A DNA stretch of 64,000 nt, from NCBI RefSeq assembly GCF_009659625.1, contig NZ_VOIW01000001.1, positions 558,001-622,000 on the forward strand. The letters are read 5' to 3'. A program made the translations under genes and the position numbers. Positions 31,665-41,371 of the stretch are shown here, in pieces. Under the pieces are notes generated by a model. The model was not told where the DNA came from. It saw only the letters and a list, made by a program, of their open reading frames with translations, and ran no database searches. The stretch comes from Pseudomonas haemolytica. Its GTDB lineage: Bacteria > Pseudomonadota > Gammaproteobacteria > Pseudomonadales > Pseudomonadaceae. The number at the start of each line of letters is the position of its first letter. Position 1 is the first letter of the stretch.

Positions 31665-32375
31665 TTAGAACTTCTCTTTGGCGGACAAGTAGCGCCATTG
31701 GCCCACTGGCACCTTGCCGATGGAAACGCCGCCGATGCGGATACGGCGGATGGCGATGACTTTCAGGCCAACCGCTTCGCAGAACAGCGCGATCACGCCG
31801 GGTTGCGGGTTTTTCATCGCAAAGCGCAGGCGGTTTTCGTTCTGCCAGCTGGCTTTGACGGCCGGCAGCTCTTTGCCTTTGTAGGTCAGGCCGTGGTTCA
31901 GGCGGTTGAGGCCGTGGGCAACCATGTCGCCTTCGACTTCCACCACATATTCCTGCTCGATCTTGGCGGCATCGGCAGTCAACTTGCGCAGAATCTTCCA
32001 GTCCTGGGTGAACACCAGCAGGCCGCTGGCCTTGGCTTGCAGGTCGGCGCTGGCGGTCAGGCGCAGAAAGTGCCCCTTGAGCGGGCGCTTGCTGAAGCGG
32101 TGTTCTTCGGACAAGGTCTCGGCGCTGATCGAGGCCATGGCGGTTTCAGCATCCACACCCACCGGTGCGTGCAGCAGGATGGTCACCGGCTCGGGCGCGG
32201 TGGCTTTGGCCTGCGGGTCGAGCTCGACTTTCTCCGTAGTGACCTTGAACTGCGGCTCGTCGATCACTTCGCCGTCCACCGAGACCCAGCCGCCTTCGAT
32301 AAACAGCTCGGCCTCCCGACGGGAGCAACCGACCAGTTCGATAAGGCGTTTGGAGAGGCGTATGGGGTCAGTCAT
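31665..32375 (-). CDS. RsuA/RluF-like pseudouridine synthase homologue lacking the catalytic Asp
   Basis: 236 residues: N-terminal S4 RNA-binding domain (RLSKRLIELVGCSRREAELF) then a pseudouridine-synthase fold ending with VIAIRRIRIGGVSIGKVPVG, typical of RsuA-like enzymes. The usual catalytic motif Arg-Leu-Asp-x-x-Thr/Ser-x-Gly-Leu-Leu is replaced by ASADLQAKASGLLVFTQDW: aligned on Gly-Leu-Leu, Asp becomes Gln. Without that Asp no uridine isomerisation is expected, so it may only bind RNA or modulate ribosome assembly. The alignment was made by eye. Confidence 0.85.
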   Translation of the reverse strand: MTDPIRLSKRLIELVGCSRREAELFIEGGWVSVDGEVIDEPQFKVTTEKVELDPQAKATAPEPVTILLHAPVGVDAETAMASISAETLSEEHRFSKRPLKGHFLRLTASADLQAKASGLLVFTQDWKILRKLTADAAKIEQEYVVEVEGDMVAHGLNRLNHGLTYKGKELPAVKASWQNENRLRFAMKNPQPGVIALFCEAVGLKVIAIRRIRIGGVSIGKVPVGQWRYLSAKEKF

Positions 32376-32446
32376 GACAAGGGCCGTAACAAAAGGGGGC
32401 AGCTATTGTACCTGCCTGGCGCCGGTTAATCCCGAGCCCATTTCAT

Positions 32447-32920
32447 TTAACCCTGGCGCGCCTGTTGTTGCAGCTGGCGCAATCGCATATGCAGCAACGG
32501 GTAAGGCTGGCCAAGGCCATCATGCTCCGTGCGCCCGATCACTTCGAAGCCTTGCTTGAAGTAGAAACCCAGGGCCTGGGGGTTCTGTTCGTTGACGTCC
32601 AGCTCATCGGCATTCATATGTTCGATCGCATAGCGCAGCAGTTGCCGCCCCAGGCCCTGGCCACGGTGTTGCGGGTCGATAAACAGCATCTCCACTTTGC
32701 CCGCTGCCACCCCGGCGAACCCGGTGATGTGCTGGCGTGAGTCCTTGGTGCAGATCAGCATCACGGCGTCCAGGTAGCGAGTCAGCACCAGGTTTTTCAG
32801 CAAGTCGATATAGCTGCCCGGCAGAAAATCGTGGGTGGCGCGTACCGAGTCTTCCCAGATCTGCGCCAAGCGCGTGTAATCGCTGGTTTTAGGTGTGTGG
32901 ATAACCGAATGCTGACGCAT
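32447..32920 (-). CDS. GNAT-family N-acetyltransferase
   Basis: 157 residues with the acetyl-CoA motif VEMLFIDPQHRGQGLGRQLL and the closing motif NPQALGFYFKQGFEVIGRTE; similar to YjaB-type acetyltransferases. The N-terminal region TRLAQIWEDSVRATHDFL is common in this subgroup. Substrate unknown. It begins 107 bp from the convergent end of rimO. Confidence 0.88.
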   Translation of the reverse strand: MRQHSVIHTPKTSDYTRLAQIWEDSVRATHDFLPGSYIDLLKNLVLTRYLDAVMLICTKDSRQHITGFAGVAAGKVEMLFIDPQHRGQGLGRQLLRYAIEHMNADELDVNEQNPQALGFYFKQGFEVIGRTEHDGLGQPYPLLHMRLRQLQQQARQG

Positions 32921-32971
32921 GCCCGCTGCCCCTTGCCGTAATTGGCGTTGATGGGCAAAACGATAGACCGA

Positions 32972-33007
32972 AAAAAGCCCCGCATCTTGTCAGAGGCGAG
33001 GCTTTTT
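32972..33007. terminator. Terminator downstream of rimO
   Basis: AAAAAGCC-CGC ... GCG-GGCTTTTT stem with one mismatch and a 12-nt loop, A/T runs on both sides. It ends rimO transcription on the minus strand, upstream of the GNAT gene. Confidence 0.8.
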
Positions 33008-33026
33008 CAAAATTACGCAAACGCTA

Positions 33027-34367
33027 TCAGTCGCGCTTTTCAGCCCACAAGTCGTACTCGTCGGCGTCGGTCACGGTGCACCAGACCTTGTCGCCCGGCT
33101 TCAAGCCGCTGGCATCGTCGATAAACACGTTACCGTCGATTTCCGGGGCATCGAAGAAACAGCGGCCAACCGCGCCTTGCTCGTCGACTTCATCGATCAG
33201 CACTTCGATTTCCTTGCCGATACGCAGTTGCAGGCGCGCCGAGCTGATCGCCTGTTGGTGCGCCATGAAACGCTCCCAACGGTCCTGCTTGACGTCGTCC
33301 GGCACCACCGCCAGGTCCAGCAGGTTGGCTGGGGCGCCTTCCACCGGTGAGTACTGGAAGCACCCGACGCGATCCAGCTGCGCTTCGGTCAGCCAATCCA
33401 GCAGGTACTGGAAGTCTTCTTCGGTTTCGCCGGGGAAGCCGACGATAAAGGTGGAACGGATGATCAGTTCCGGGCAGATCTCGCGCCAGTTCTTGATGCG
33501 TGCCAGGGTCTTGTCTTCGAAGGCCGGGCGTTTCATCGCCTTGAGTACTTTCGGGCTGGCGTGCTGGAACGGGATGTCCAGGTACGGCAGGATCTTGCCG
33601 GCGGCCATCAGCGGGATCAGCTCGTCCACGTGCGGGTATGGGTAAACGTAGTGCAGGCGCACCCACACGCCCAGGCTGCTCAGCGCTTCGCAGAGTTCGG
33701 TCATGCGGGTTTTCACCGGCGCGCCGTTCCAGAAACCAGTGCGGTATTTCACGTCGACGCCGTAGGCGCTGGTGTCTTGGGAGATCACCAGCAACTCCTT
33801 GACGCCGGACTTGACCAGGCGCTGGGCCTCGTCGAGTACGTCACCGACCGGGCGGCTCACCAGCTTGCCGCGCATCGACGGAATGATGCAGAAGCTGCAA
33901 CTGTGGTTGCAGCCTTCGGAAATCTTCAGGTACGCGTAGTGGCGCGGAGTCAGCTTGATGCCTTGGGGCGGCACCAGGTCGATCAGCGGGTTGTGGTCCT
34001 GGCGAGGCGGCACCACTTCGTGCACGGCGTTGACCACCTGCTCGTACTGCTGCGGGCCGGTCACGGCCAGCACACTCGGGTGCACGTTGCGGATATTGCC
34101 TTCTTCCACACCCATGCAGCCGGTGACGATGACCTTGCCGTTTTCCTTGATGGCTTCACCGATCACTTCCAAAGACTCAGCTTTTGCCGAATCGATGAAG
34201 CCGCAGGTGTTGACCACCACCACATCGGCGTCCTGGTAAGTGGACACGACGTCATAGCCTTCCATCCGCAATTGCGTGAGGATGCGCTCGGAGTCGACCA
34301 GGGCCTTCGGGCAACCCAGGGAAACAAAGCCAACCTTGGGGTTGGCTTTTGCGATGGTGGTGGACAT
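33027..34367 (-). CDS. rimO: Ribosomal protein uS12 methylthiotransferase RimO
   Basis: Radical-SAM enzyme adding a methylthio group to Asp88 of ribosomal protein S12. 446 residues: N-terminal UPF0004 domain with Fe-S cysteines ([30 protein letters not shown]), the radical-[11 protein letters not shown] motif at ~151-158, and a C-terminal TRAM domain. The ATG at 34365-34367 ([20 protein letters not shown]) is preferred to the 13-codon-longer frame. Confidence 0.97.
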   Translation of the reverse strand: MSTTIAKANPKVGFVSLGCPKALVDSERILTQLRMEGYDVVSTYQDADVVVVNTCGFIDSAKAESLEVIGEAIKENGKVIVTGCMGVEEGNIRNVHPSVLAVTGPQQYEQVVNAVHEVVPPRQDHNPLIDLVPPQGIKLTPRHYAYLKISEGCNHSCSFCIIPSMRGKLVSRPVGDVLDEAQRLVKSGVKELLVISQDTSAYGVDVKYRTGFWNGAPVKTRMTELCEALSSLGVWVRLHYVYPYPHVDELIPLMAAGKILPYLDIPFQHASPKVLKAMKRPAFEDKTLARIKNWREICPELIIRSTFIVGFPGETEEDFQYLLDWLTEAQLDRVGCFQYSPVEGAPANLLDLAVVPDDVKQDRWERFMAHQQAISSARLQLRIGKEIEVLIDEVDEQGAVGRCFFDAPEIDGNVFIDDASGLKPGDKVWCTVTDADEYDLWAEKRD

Positions 34368-34656
34368 GTCTAACCTCGGTATTGAATGACGCTGCCGGTC
34401 GTGCACGACAAGGCAACGGACGGGCGCTTGGTGCGCCTCTGATCAAAAAGTGCGCAATTCTAGCGACGGGCAACGCACTTGACCAGCTTTATGCAGGGAA
34501 ATGCGACGAGTGCTGCGCTATGCTTCGCGCCGTTGCGCATGGGTAAAGCCCTTGGGTCAATAAAACGTCTGTTACGAGAAGTAAAACAGCGCATGCTAGG
34601 GTCAGCTTAGACGTGCTGTTTATAAAAGACCTCAGGTCAAAGGGCAGGAGTGGTTG

Positions 34657-36558
34657 ATGGGTCAGGCAAGTAGTCAGGCAGCAGGTGCCGAGCATTCAAA
34701 CGCCAAGCCGATTGGCATGCTGGTGGCAGCGGTCGGGGTGGTTTATGGCGATATCGGGACCAGCCCGCTCTACACCCTTAAAGAGGTGTTCAACGGCGGT
34801 TATGGGGTGCAGGTCAACCATGACGGTGTCTTGGGGATCCTGGCGCTGATTTTTTGGTCGCTGATCTGGGTGGTATCGATCAAGTACATGCTGTTCGTGC
34901 TGCGCGCCGATAACCAGGGCGAGGGCGGCATCATGGCGCTCACAGCGTTGGCGCGGCGAGCGGCCGGGGAGCGCGCGAAATTGCGCAGTTTCCTGGTGGT
35001 GTGCGGCCTGTGTGGCGCAGCGCTGTTCTATGGCGACAGCATGATCACCCCGGCAATTTCCGTTTTGTCCGCCATCGAAGGCTTGGAGCTGGCGTTCGAC
35101 GGTCTGGAAAAATGGGTGGTGCCGATTGCGTTGATTGTGCTGGTGGCGCTGTTCCTGATCCAGAAGCACGGCACCGATCGTATCGGCAAGCTGTTCGGCC
35201 CGGTGATGGTCACCTGGTTCCTGGTGTTGGGTGGCCTGGGTGTGTACGGCATCCTGCAACAGCCCGAAGTGCTGAATGCGCTGAACCCGGTATGGGGCGT
35301 GCGTTTCTTTATGGTGCACCCCGGCATTGGCGTGGCGATCCTCGGCGCGGTGGTGTTGGCATTGACCGGCGCCGAAGCGCTGTATGCCGACATGGGCCAC
35401 TTCGGTCGCAAACCCATTGCCCGCGCCTGGTTCTTGCTGGTGCTGCCGGCGCTGGTGCTCAACTATTTCGGCCAGGGCGCGATGCTGTTGGGCGATCCGG
35501 AAGCCGCACGCAACCCGTTCTATCTGCTGGCGCCGAGTTGGGCGCTGATCCCGTTGGTGGGCTTGTCCACACTGGCCACGGTGATCGCGTCTCAGGCGGT
35601 GATCTCCGGTGCGTTCTCGTTGACCCGCCAGGCCATCCAGTTGGGTTACATCCCGCGCATGCATATCCAGCACACCTCCAGTGCCGAGCAGGGCCAGATC
35701 TACATCGGCGCCGTGAACTGGTCGCTGATGGTGGGCGTGATCCTGCTGGTGCTGGGCTTCGAATCCTCCGGCGCCCTGGCCTCGGCCTACGGCGTAGCCG
35801 TAACGGGCACCATGCTGATGACCACCATCCTGGTGTCGGCGGTCATGCTGCTGCTGTGGAAATGGCCACCAGTGCTGGCCGTGCCGGTGTTGCTCTGCTG
35901 CCTGTTGGTGGACGGCCTGTTCTTTGCCGCCAACGTGCCCAAGGTGATTCAGGGCGGCGCCTTCCCGGTACTCGCGGGGATCGTGTTGTTCGTGCTGATG
36001 ACCACTTGGAAGCGCGGCAAGCAATTGCTGGTCGAACGCCTCGATGAGGGCGGCCTGCCGTTGCCGATCTTTATCAACAGTATCCGCGTGCAGCCGCCCC
36101 ATCGGGTGCAGGGCACCGCCGTGTTCCTGACCGCTCGCCCGGACGCCGTCCCCCACGCGCTGTTGCACAACCTGCTGCATAACCAGGTGCTGCACGAGCA
36201 AGTGGTGCTGCTGACAGTGGTCTACGAGGACATTCCACGGGTGCCTGCCGCACGGCGCTTTGAGGTGGACTCCTATGGCGAAGGCTTCTTCCGGGTGATC
36301 CTGCACTTCGGCTTTACCGACGAGCCGGACGTGCCCGAGGCGCTGAAGCTGTGCCACCTGGATGACTTGGACTTCAGCCCCATGCGTACCACCTATTTCC
36401 TCAGCCGTGAAACGGTGATCGCCTCGCGCATCAAGGGCATGGCGCGCTGGCGCGAAGCCTTGTTCGCCTTCATGTTGAAGAACGCCAACGGCAACCTGCG
36501 CTTTTTCAAGCTGCCGGTAAACCGTGTGATCGAACTGGGCACCCAGGTCGAAATGTAA
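34657..36558 (+). CDS. kup: Potassium transporter Kup
   Basis: Low-affinity K+ uptake protein in the inner membrane. 633 residues with ~12 hydrophobic segments in the first ~430 residues and a cytoplasmic C-terminal domain. Signature parts: [35 protein letters not shown] and [16 protein letters not shown] lies 6 nt before the ATG at 34657. Divergent from rimO. Confidence 0.96.
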   Translation: MGQASSQAAGAEHSNAKPIGMLVAAVGVVYGDIGTSPLYTLKEVFNGGYGVQVNHDGVLGILALIFWSLIWVVSIKYMLFVLRADNQGEGGIMALTALARRAAGERAKLRSFLVVCGLCGAALFYGDSMITPAISVLSAIEGLELAFDGLEKWVVPIALIVLVALFLIQKHGTDRIGKLFGPVMVTWFLVLGGLGVYGILQQPEVLNALNPVWGVRFFMVHPGIGVAILGAVVLALTGAEALYADMGHFGRKPIARAWFLLVLPALVLNYFGQGAMLLGDPEAARNPFYLLAPSWALIPLVGLSTLATVIASQAVISGAFSLTRQAIQLGYIPRMHIQHTSSAEQGQIYIGAVNWSLMVGVILLVLGFESSGALASAYGVAVTGTMLMTTILVSAVMLLLWKWPPVLAVPVLLCCLLVDGLFFAANVPKVIQGGAFPVLAGIVLFVLMTTWKRGKQLLVERLDEGGLPLPIFINSIRVQPPHRVQGTAVFLTARPDAVPHALLHNLLHNQVLHEQVVLLTVVYEDIPRVPAARRFEVDSYGEGFFRVILHFGFTDEPDVPEALKLCHLDDLDFSPMRTTYFLSRETVIASRIKGMARWREALFAFMLKNANGNLRFFKLPVNRVIELGTQVEM

Positions 36559-36684
36559 GGCGCTGCACCACGGGAGCCGGCAATCGGCTCCCGCTTTCCT
36601 TTCTGAACCCTGTGCAATCGAAGGTTGTCGACTAGGCTCTAAGCACTGTTGAACAGTGCCCATAGAACCCAGAAGAGGTGCGCC

Positions 36685-37791
36685 ATGAGTCAGCTGCTCG
36701 AACCCTATACCCTGCGCCAATTGACCCTGCTCAACCGCATCGCGGTCTCGCCGATGTGCCAATACTCAAGTGACGATGGCCTGGCCAATGACTGGCACCT
36801 GGTGCATCTCGGCAGCCGCGCCGTGGGGGGCGCCGGGCTGATTTTCACTGAAGCCACCGCCGTGACTGCCGATGGGCGTATCACCGCCCAGGATTTGGGC
36901 TTGTGGAACGACGCCCAGATCGAACCACTGCAGCGCATCACGCGCTTTATCGCCGCCCAGGGGGCAGTGGCGGGTATTCAACTGGCCCATGCCGGGCGCA
37001 AGGCCAGTACCTATCGGCCATGGATCGGCAAGCATGGCAGCGTCAAGCCGCAAGAGGGCGGCTGGGTGCCCGTCGGCCCATCGCCGATTGCCTTCGACCC
37101 TAACCACACCCAGCCCAAGCCACTGGACGAAGGGCAGATCCAGCAAGTGATCGCCGACTTCGTCGCCGCCGCCAAGCGCGCCTTGACCGCAGGTTTTGAA
37201 GTGGTGGAAATCCATGCGGCCCATGGTTACCTGCTGCATCAGTTTCTTTCGCCGATCAGCAACCAGCGCCAGGATCAATACGGAGGCTCGTTCGAAAACC
37301 GTATTCGCCTGGTGCTGGAGGTGACCAAGGCCGTGCGCGCCGCCTGGCCCCAGGAGCTGCCTCTGTTTGTGCGGGTATCGGCCACCGATTGGGTGGAAGA
37401 CGGCTGGAACCCGGATGAAACCGTGGAATTGGCGCGCCGCCTGAAAGACTTGGGCGTTGACCTGATCGATGTGTCCTCTGGTGGCACCGCTGCCAATGCC
37501 GAGATCCCCACCGGCCCCGGCTACCAGACACGCTTCGCCGAACGGGTACGCAAGGAGTCGGGCATCGCCACCGGCACGGTCGGCATGATCACCGAGCCGG
37601 CCCAGGCCGAGCATATCCTGCGTACCTGCCAGGCCGACATTATCTTCCTGGCCCGTGAACTGCTGCGTGATCCTTACTGGCCGCTGCATGCCGACGATGA
37701 CCTGGGCGGGCGCAAGGCAATCTGGCCGGCGCAGTATCAACGGGCGACCCACAGGGATCAGCCCATCCATGAGTCGGACCTCAGGGATTGA
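36685..37791 (+). CDS. Old-yellow-enzyme family NADH:flavin oxidoreductase (YqjM/XenA-like)
   Basis: FMN-dependent ene-reductase. 368 residues with the subgroup's LLNRIAVSPMCQYSSDDG (the Cys in MCQY tunes FMN in YqjM-type enzymes), LAHAGRKAS, the substrate-binding HAAHGYLLHQF and the FMN phosphate region DIIFLARELLRDPYWP. The ATG at 36685 follows GAGGTG by ~6 nt. Physiological substrate unknown. A terminator follows. Confidence 0.92.
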   Translation: MSQLLEPYTLRQLTLLNRIAVSPMCQYSSDDGLANDWHLVHLGSRAVGGAGLIFTEATAVTADGRITAQDLGLWNDAQIEPLQRITRFIAAQGAVAGIQLAHAGRKASTYRPWIGKHGSVKPQEGGWVPVGPSPIAFDPNHTQPKPLDEGQIQQVIADFVAAAKRALTAGFEVVEIHAAHGYLLHQFLSPISNQRQDQYGGSFENRIRLVLEVTKAVRAAWPQELPLFVRVSATDWVEDGWNPDETVELARRLKDLGVDLIDVSSGGTAANAEIPTGPGYQTRFAERVRKESGIATGTVGMITEPAQAEHILRTCQADIIFLARELLRDPYWPLHADDDLGGRKAIWPAQYQRATHRDQPIHESDLRD

Positions 37792-37810
37792 TCTTGCGCA
37801 GCATCCTGAA

Positions 37811-37838
37811 AAACCCACCCTGAAACGGTGGGTTTTTT
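37811..37838 (+). terminator. Terminator of the OYE-type gene
   Basis: AAACCCACC / GGTGGGTTT stem (37811-37819, 37827-37835) and T run to 37838. Confidence 0.92.
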
Positions 37839-38128
37839 CTTGCTCGCGTTACAGCAACCCCATCCCGCACTGTTTGCGCAGGCACCCTGTGGCATTCACC
37901 TGTATCGACCACTGCGTGAGTAATAACTGTAGGTTTTTATGACTGAGGTTATTTATTTAAGTTAATACTCTAAAAAAATCCCACGCGGGACGAGATAGTT
38001 TCTACGCTTAGGGTAAGCCCGACTTCTGGCCCAGGGAGGCAGGCTGCTGGTCCGCAGAGGCAATGCGCTTCACGGGAGATGGGAAATGGGCAACAGGAGT
38101 TTTGACTGACATCAGGAGTAAACGGTCC
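37839..38128. other. Non-coding interval
   Basis: 290 bp without a credible gene, including an AT-rich part (37930-37985) that could hold a promoter for the small gene at 38129. CCCACGCGGG (37980-37989) is a short palindrome. Confidence 0.5.
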
Positions 38129-38314
38129 ATGGCCAAATCCTATGGCGTAGCGGGTGTAGTGGCGTCTTTCCTTAGCCGCCGGATGCCCTTGCGGGGGCGA
38201 AGGTTGAGTTCAGATGAAGTGGAGCTGCTGGCGCAGTACCGGGCGCTGACCGAGAACGATCAGGTGGCGATGCGCTATCTGATTGGGGCGATGAAGAGCG
38301 TGTCGCGGTTTTGA
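38129..38314 (+). CDS. Small basic hypothetical protein
   Basis: 61 residues beginning MAKSYGVAGVVASFLSRRMP; the middle is rich in Arg and the end (ALTENDQVAMRYLIGAMKSV) looks like an amphipathic helix. AGGAG lies ~11 nt before the ATG at 38129. Not recognised. The layout recalls small nucleoid- or regulator-type proteins, but nothing supports a function. A palindrome follows. Confidence 0.5.
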   Translation: MAKSYGVAGVVASFLSRRMPLRGRRLSSDEVELLAQYRALTENDQVAMRYLIGAMKSVSRF

Positions 38315-38323
38315 GTCATATAC

Positions 38324-38355
38324 GATCATTCCCACGTTCCCGCGTGGGAATGATC
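38324..38355. repeat. Palindromic hairpin element GATCATTCCCACG
   Basis: A 13-bp arm (GATCATTCCCACG, 38324-38336) and its exact reverse complement (38343-38355) with a 6-nt loop. It lies between the convergent small gene and opgD. From memory this hairpin family is common in fluorescent pseudomonads as an intergenic repeat or terminator. Confidence 0.8.
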
Positions 38356-38368
38356 CGTTTGGTTGGCG

Positions 38369-39994
38369 TCAGGTGTACTTACGTTGCTCCGGCGCGGGCG
38401 GGAAGTATTGATAGAGCCAGGTTTCGCTCAAGGTGCGGTCCTGTGTGCGAATGAACAGGCGCAGTTCCACGGGTTCCACACTGTCGCTGGTAGGGTACCA
38501 ATCGAACAGGATGCGATAGCCCTTGATGTTGTCCAGCACCAGCACGCTGAAATCTTTCACCTCGCCATGGGAGCAGGTCACTACCGGTTCGATGCCGGTA
38601 CCCGGTGGCAGGCGATCCAGGCCGCCGCCCTTGAAGTCTACGGCGAAACGCCGCGCCCAGACTTTCGGGTAATGTTCGCCGGGGGCCCAACCTTCGGTAA
38701 AGCCGCCCATGCCTGAACGTGTCGCGTCGACCTGCGCCAGCGGTGTGCTGACTGGCGGTAGGGCGCTCCAGTACAGCTTGTAGCCGTAGTTGAGGGAATC
38801 ACCGGCGGCCACGGGCTTCTTCGGGGTCCAGAAGGCCACGATATTGTCCAGGGTTTCGCCAGTGGTGGGGATTTCCAGCAGGTCGATCGAGCCTTCGCCC
38901 CACGCCGTGGTAGGTTCAACCCACAGGCTAGGGCGCTTGCTGTACCAGTCGACCGTGTCCTGATAGCTGGCGAACTCATGGTCGGTCTGCACCAAGCCAA
39001 AGCCTTTGGGGTCGGTGTCGGCGAATGCATTGAATTGCAGCTTGGCCGGGTTGTTCAGCGGGCGGCAGATCCACTCGCCGTTGCCACGCCACATGGCCAG
39101 GCGGTCCGAATCGTGGATCTGCGGGTGGATGGTGTCGCACATACGCCGCTCATGGGTGCCGCAGCTGAACATGCTGGTCATCGGCGCGATGCCCAGTTGT
39201 TCGATGGCGGTACGCGCATTGATGTGCGCATCGATTGCCATCACCACTTGGTTGGCCTGGCAGTCGATATCAAAGCGGTAGGCGCCGGTCGCGCTTGGCG
39301 AGTCGAGCAGGGCGTAGACCACAAAGCGGGTGGCGTTCTTGTCCGGGGTTTCGAACCAGAACTGCGTGAAATCGGGGAATTCCTCGCGTTTTTTCGCGTA
39401 GGTATCAATTGCCAGGCCACGGGCCGACAGGCCGTATTGGCCGGTGGAGTCTACTGCGCGGAAGTAGCTGGCGCCGAGAAACGACAGCACGTCATGACGG
39501 TCCAGCTCCGGCGCCTTGAACAGCTTGAAGCCGGAGAAACCCAGGTCGCCGGTCAGTTGCTGGGTGTCCACTGTGGTTTTTTCATAGTTGAACAGCGAAG
39601 GGCGGAAATGCACCTCGCGGGCTTCACGGGTCTTGGGATCGACGCTGTGCATGCGCACCGGTGTCTTGAAGCCCATGCCGACGTGGAAAAACTGCACGTC
39701 CAGTTGGCCGTTCAACTCCTTCCACAACGAATGGTTGCCGTCATAGCCGATGGCGTTGAAATTCTGCGGGGTCATGGTGGCCAGGGTCGGTGGCAGCACC
39801 TGCTTAGTGTCCTGATAGCCCCGAGTGGCCAATTGCTTGGCTTGCGCCTTGAGCGATTCGAAATCGAACGCCACGGCCTTGCCATCGGCGGCACGATTTC
39901 CGGCCCAAGCCTGCGCGGCCAGCAGGCCACTGGCCGACAAACCGGTGTAAGCCGCAATGGCCATGGATGCTTTGAGCAAATTCCTGCGGTGCAT
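38369..39994 (-). CDS. opgD: Periplasmic glucan biosynthesis protein OpgD (MdoG family)
   Basis: Acts on osmoregulated periplasmic glucans. 541 residues; Tat signal peptide [19 protein letters not shown] with the twin arginines at 3-4, as in OpgD and unlike Sec-exported OpgG. Conserved parts: [39 protein letters not shown] and the [15 protein letters not shown] block. Monocistronic, facing a palindromic element at its 3' end. Confidence 0.93.
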   Translation of the reverse strand: MHRRNLLKASMAIAAYTGLSASGLLAAQAWAGNRAADGKAVAFDFESLKAQAKQLATRGYQDTKQVLPPTLATMTPQNFNAIGYDGNHSLWKELNGQLDVQFFHVGMGFKTPVRMHSVDPKTREAREVHFRPSLFNYEKTTVDTQQLTGDLGFSGFKLFKAPELDRHDVLSFLGASYFRAVDSTGQYGLSARGLAIDTYAKKREEFPDFTQFWFETPDKNATRFVVYALLDSPSATGAYRFDIDCQANQVVMAIDAHINARTAIEQLGIAPMTSMFSCGTHERRMCDTIHPQIHDSDRLAMWRGNGEWICRPLNNPAKLQFNAFADTDPKGFGLVQTDHEFASYQDTVDWYSKRPSLWVEPTTAWGEGSIDLLEIPTTGETLDNIVAFWTPKKPVAAGDSLNYGYKLYWSALPPVSTPLAQVDATRSGMGGFTEGWAPGEHYPKVWARRFAVDFKGGGLDRLPPGTGIEPVVTCSHGEVKDFSVLVLDNIKGYRILFDWYPTSDSVEPVELRLFIRTQDRTLSETWLYQYFPPAPEQRKYT

Positions 39995-40298
39995 AGAGAC
40001 AACCTGTCGTGAGCAAATCCCGCGCCGTTCCTGGCACGTAGCGGATCAGAAATAACGGTTCGGACATGCCTTCGGCCAAACGCAACGGACAATAAACAGA
40101 CGCCGGATAGCTTAAGCGGTTCGATGAACAAGGAAAAATGATTGATGGCGGGATGATGGCGTCACATGTGCAACAAGACATTTCCAGCATGGCAGTAGAA
40201 CGTTACATCTGGAAGCACTCTAGATCGCGGCTTTTTGGCACTTAGTTTTACGCTGGAGGCCTATTGGTCCTATGAACCCAAGTGTCTGGAGGCTACGA
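39995..40298. other. Divergent promoter region opgD / YebE-like gene
   Basis: 304 bp without a gene. It holds the upstream regions of two divergent genes; GGAGGC just before 40299 is the likely RBS of the second. No clear repeat. Confidence 0.5.
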
Positions 40299-41006
40299 AT
40301 GAATACCCGTGGATTGCTCGATCAGTTGCTCAAATCTGGCCAGGACATGTTGCAAAACAAGGCTGGCGGCCAACGTAAGTCCAATGACAAAGGCGCCCTC
40401 GGCGGCTTGCTCGGCGGTGGCGGGCTCGGCAGCATGCTCGGCGGTGCCGGCGGCGGCGCCCTGGCGGCTGGGGCCATGGGCCTGCTTCTGGGCAACAAGA
40501 AGGCGCGCAAATTCGGCGGCAAGGCCCTGACCTACGGCGGCCTGGCTGCACTGGGCGTGATCGCCTACAAGGCCTATGGTAACTGGCAAGCCCAGCAGGC
40601 CAGCGCCCCCCAAGGCGAACCGCAAACCATCGACCGCCTGCCACCGGCCCAGGTCGAGCAACACAGCCAGGGCATCCTCAAGGCGCTGGTGGCAGCCGCC
40701 AAGGCAGACGGGCATGTGGACGAGCGCGAGCGTGCGTTGATCGAAGGGGAATTCACCAAGCTGGACAACGACCAGGAACTGCAACACTGGCTGCACGGCG
40801 AACTCAACAAACCCCTGGACCCCGCCGACGTCGCACGCGCCGCCAGCACCCCGGAAATGGCCGCCGAAATGTACATCGCCAGCGTGATGCTGGTGGACGA
40901 GGAAAACTTCATGGAAAAGGCCTACCTGGACGAGTTGGCCCGCCAACTGAAACTTGAGCCAGGTTTGAAGCTGGAGCTGGAAAAACAGGTGCGGCTTAAC
41001 GCATAA
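40299..41006 (+). CDS. YebE-like DUF533 protein (TerB-like domain)
   Basis: 235 residues: a Gly-rich N-terminal region (GALGGLLGGGGLGSMLGGAG), one hydrophobic segment around residues 80-95, then a TerB-like helical domain with GILKALVAAAKADGHVDERE, whose acidic loop may bind metal. This matches E. coli YebE, an inner-membrane-linked protein of unknown role. GGAGGC lies before the ATG at 40299. Confidence 0.88.
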   Translation: MNTRGLLDQLLKSGQDMLQNKAGGQRKSNDKGALGGLLGGGGLGSMLGGAGGGALAAGAMGLLLGNKKARKFGGKALTYGGLAALGVIAYKAYGNWQAQQASAPQGEPQTIDRLPPAQVEQHSQGILKALVAAAKADGHVDERERALIEGEFTKLDNDQELQHWLHGELNKPLDPADVARAASTPEMAAEMYIASVMLVDEENFMEKAYLDELARQLKLEPGLKLELEKQVRLNA

Positions 41007-41371
41007 GTATGGCTATCGACACCGCTCTCCCTCGTAATCACGATGCGGAGCGAGCTGCTCTTGATCTGCTTTTGAGCCTAGGCAAGGTGCCGAGTGGTGG
41101 GGCGAGAGCGGTTTGGTTACTTTCGCCTGGGCCGGTATTCCGGCTCTTCGAAAGTGGCCCGCCGTAAGGGCGGAACCATAAGCAGCCGCTACCTGAATAA
41201 CGGATATGCACCCCGTCTGATCCAACATCCTGTTCGGCTGTCAGGCCGCCTTCGCGAGCAAGCCCCCTCCCACATTTGCATTCTGTGGACACACCCTCAA
41301 AAGCGTTGATAAACGCAGGCATCCGCTCAGCTATACTCCCCTCCATTTGAATGGCCTTGCGAGGAATTACT
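41007..41371. other. Repeat-bearing intergenic region upstream of wspA
   Basis: 365 bp without a gene. It contains a dispersed-repeat-like stretch (41090-41215, GGTTTGGTTACTTTCGCCTG and flanks) and one solitary REP. The wspA promoter should lie in the last ~80 bp, but no clear sigma factor motif is seen. Confidence 0.55.
41252..41276. repeat. Solitary REP sequence
   Basis: GCAAGCCCCCTCCCACATTT matches one arm of the REPIN at 30327-30418, without an inverted partner nearby. Confidence 0.8.

Noticed and set aside
34696..36762. 688-codon minus-strand frame opposite kup
   Set aside because: His/Gln-rich composition typical of antisense frames in GC-rich genes; Kup on the plus strand is unambiguous.
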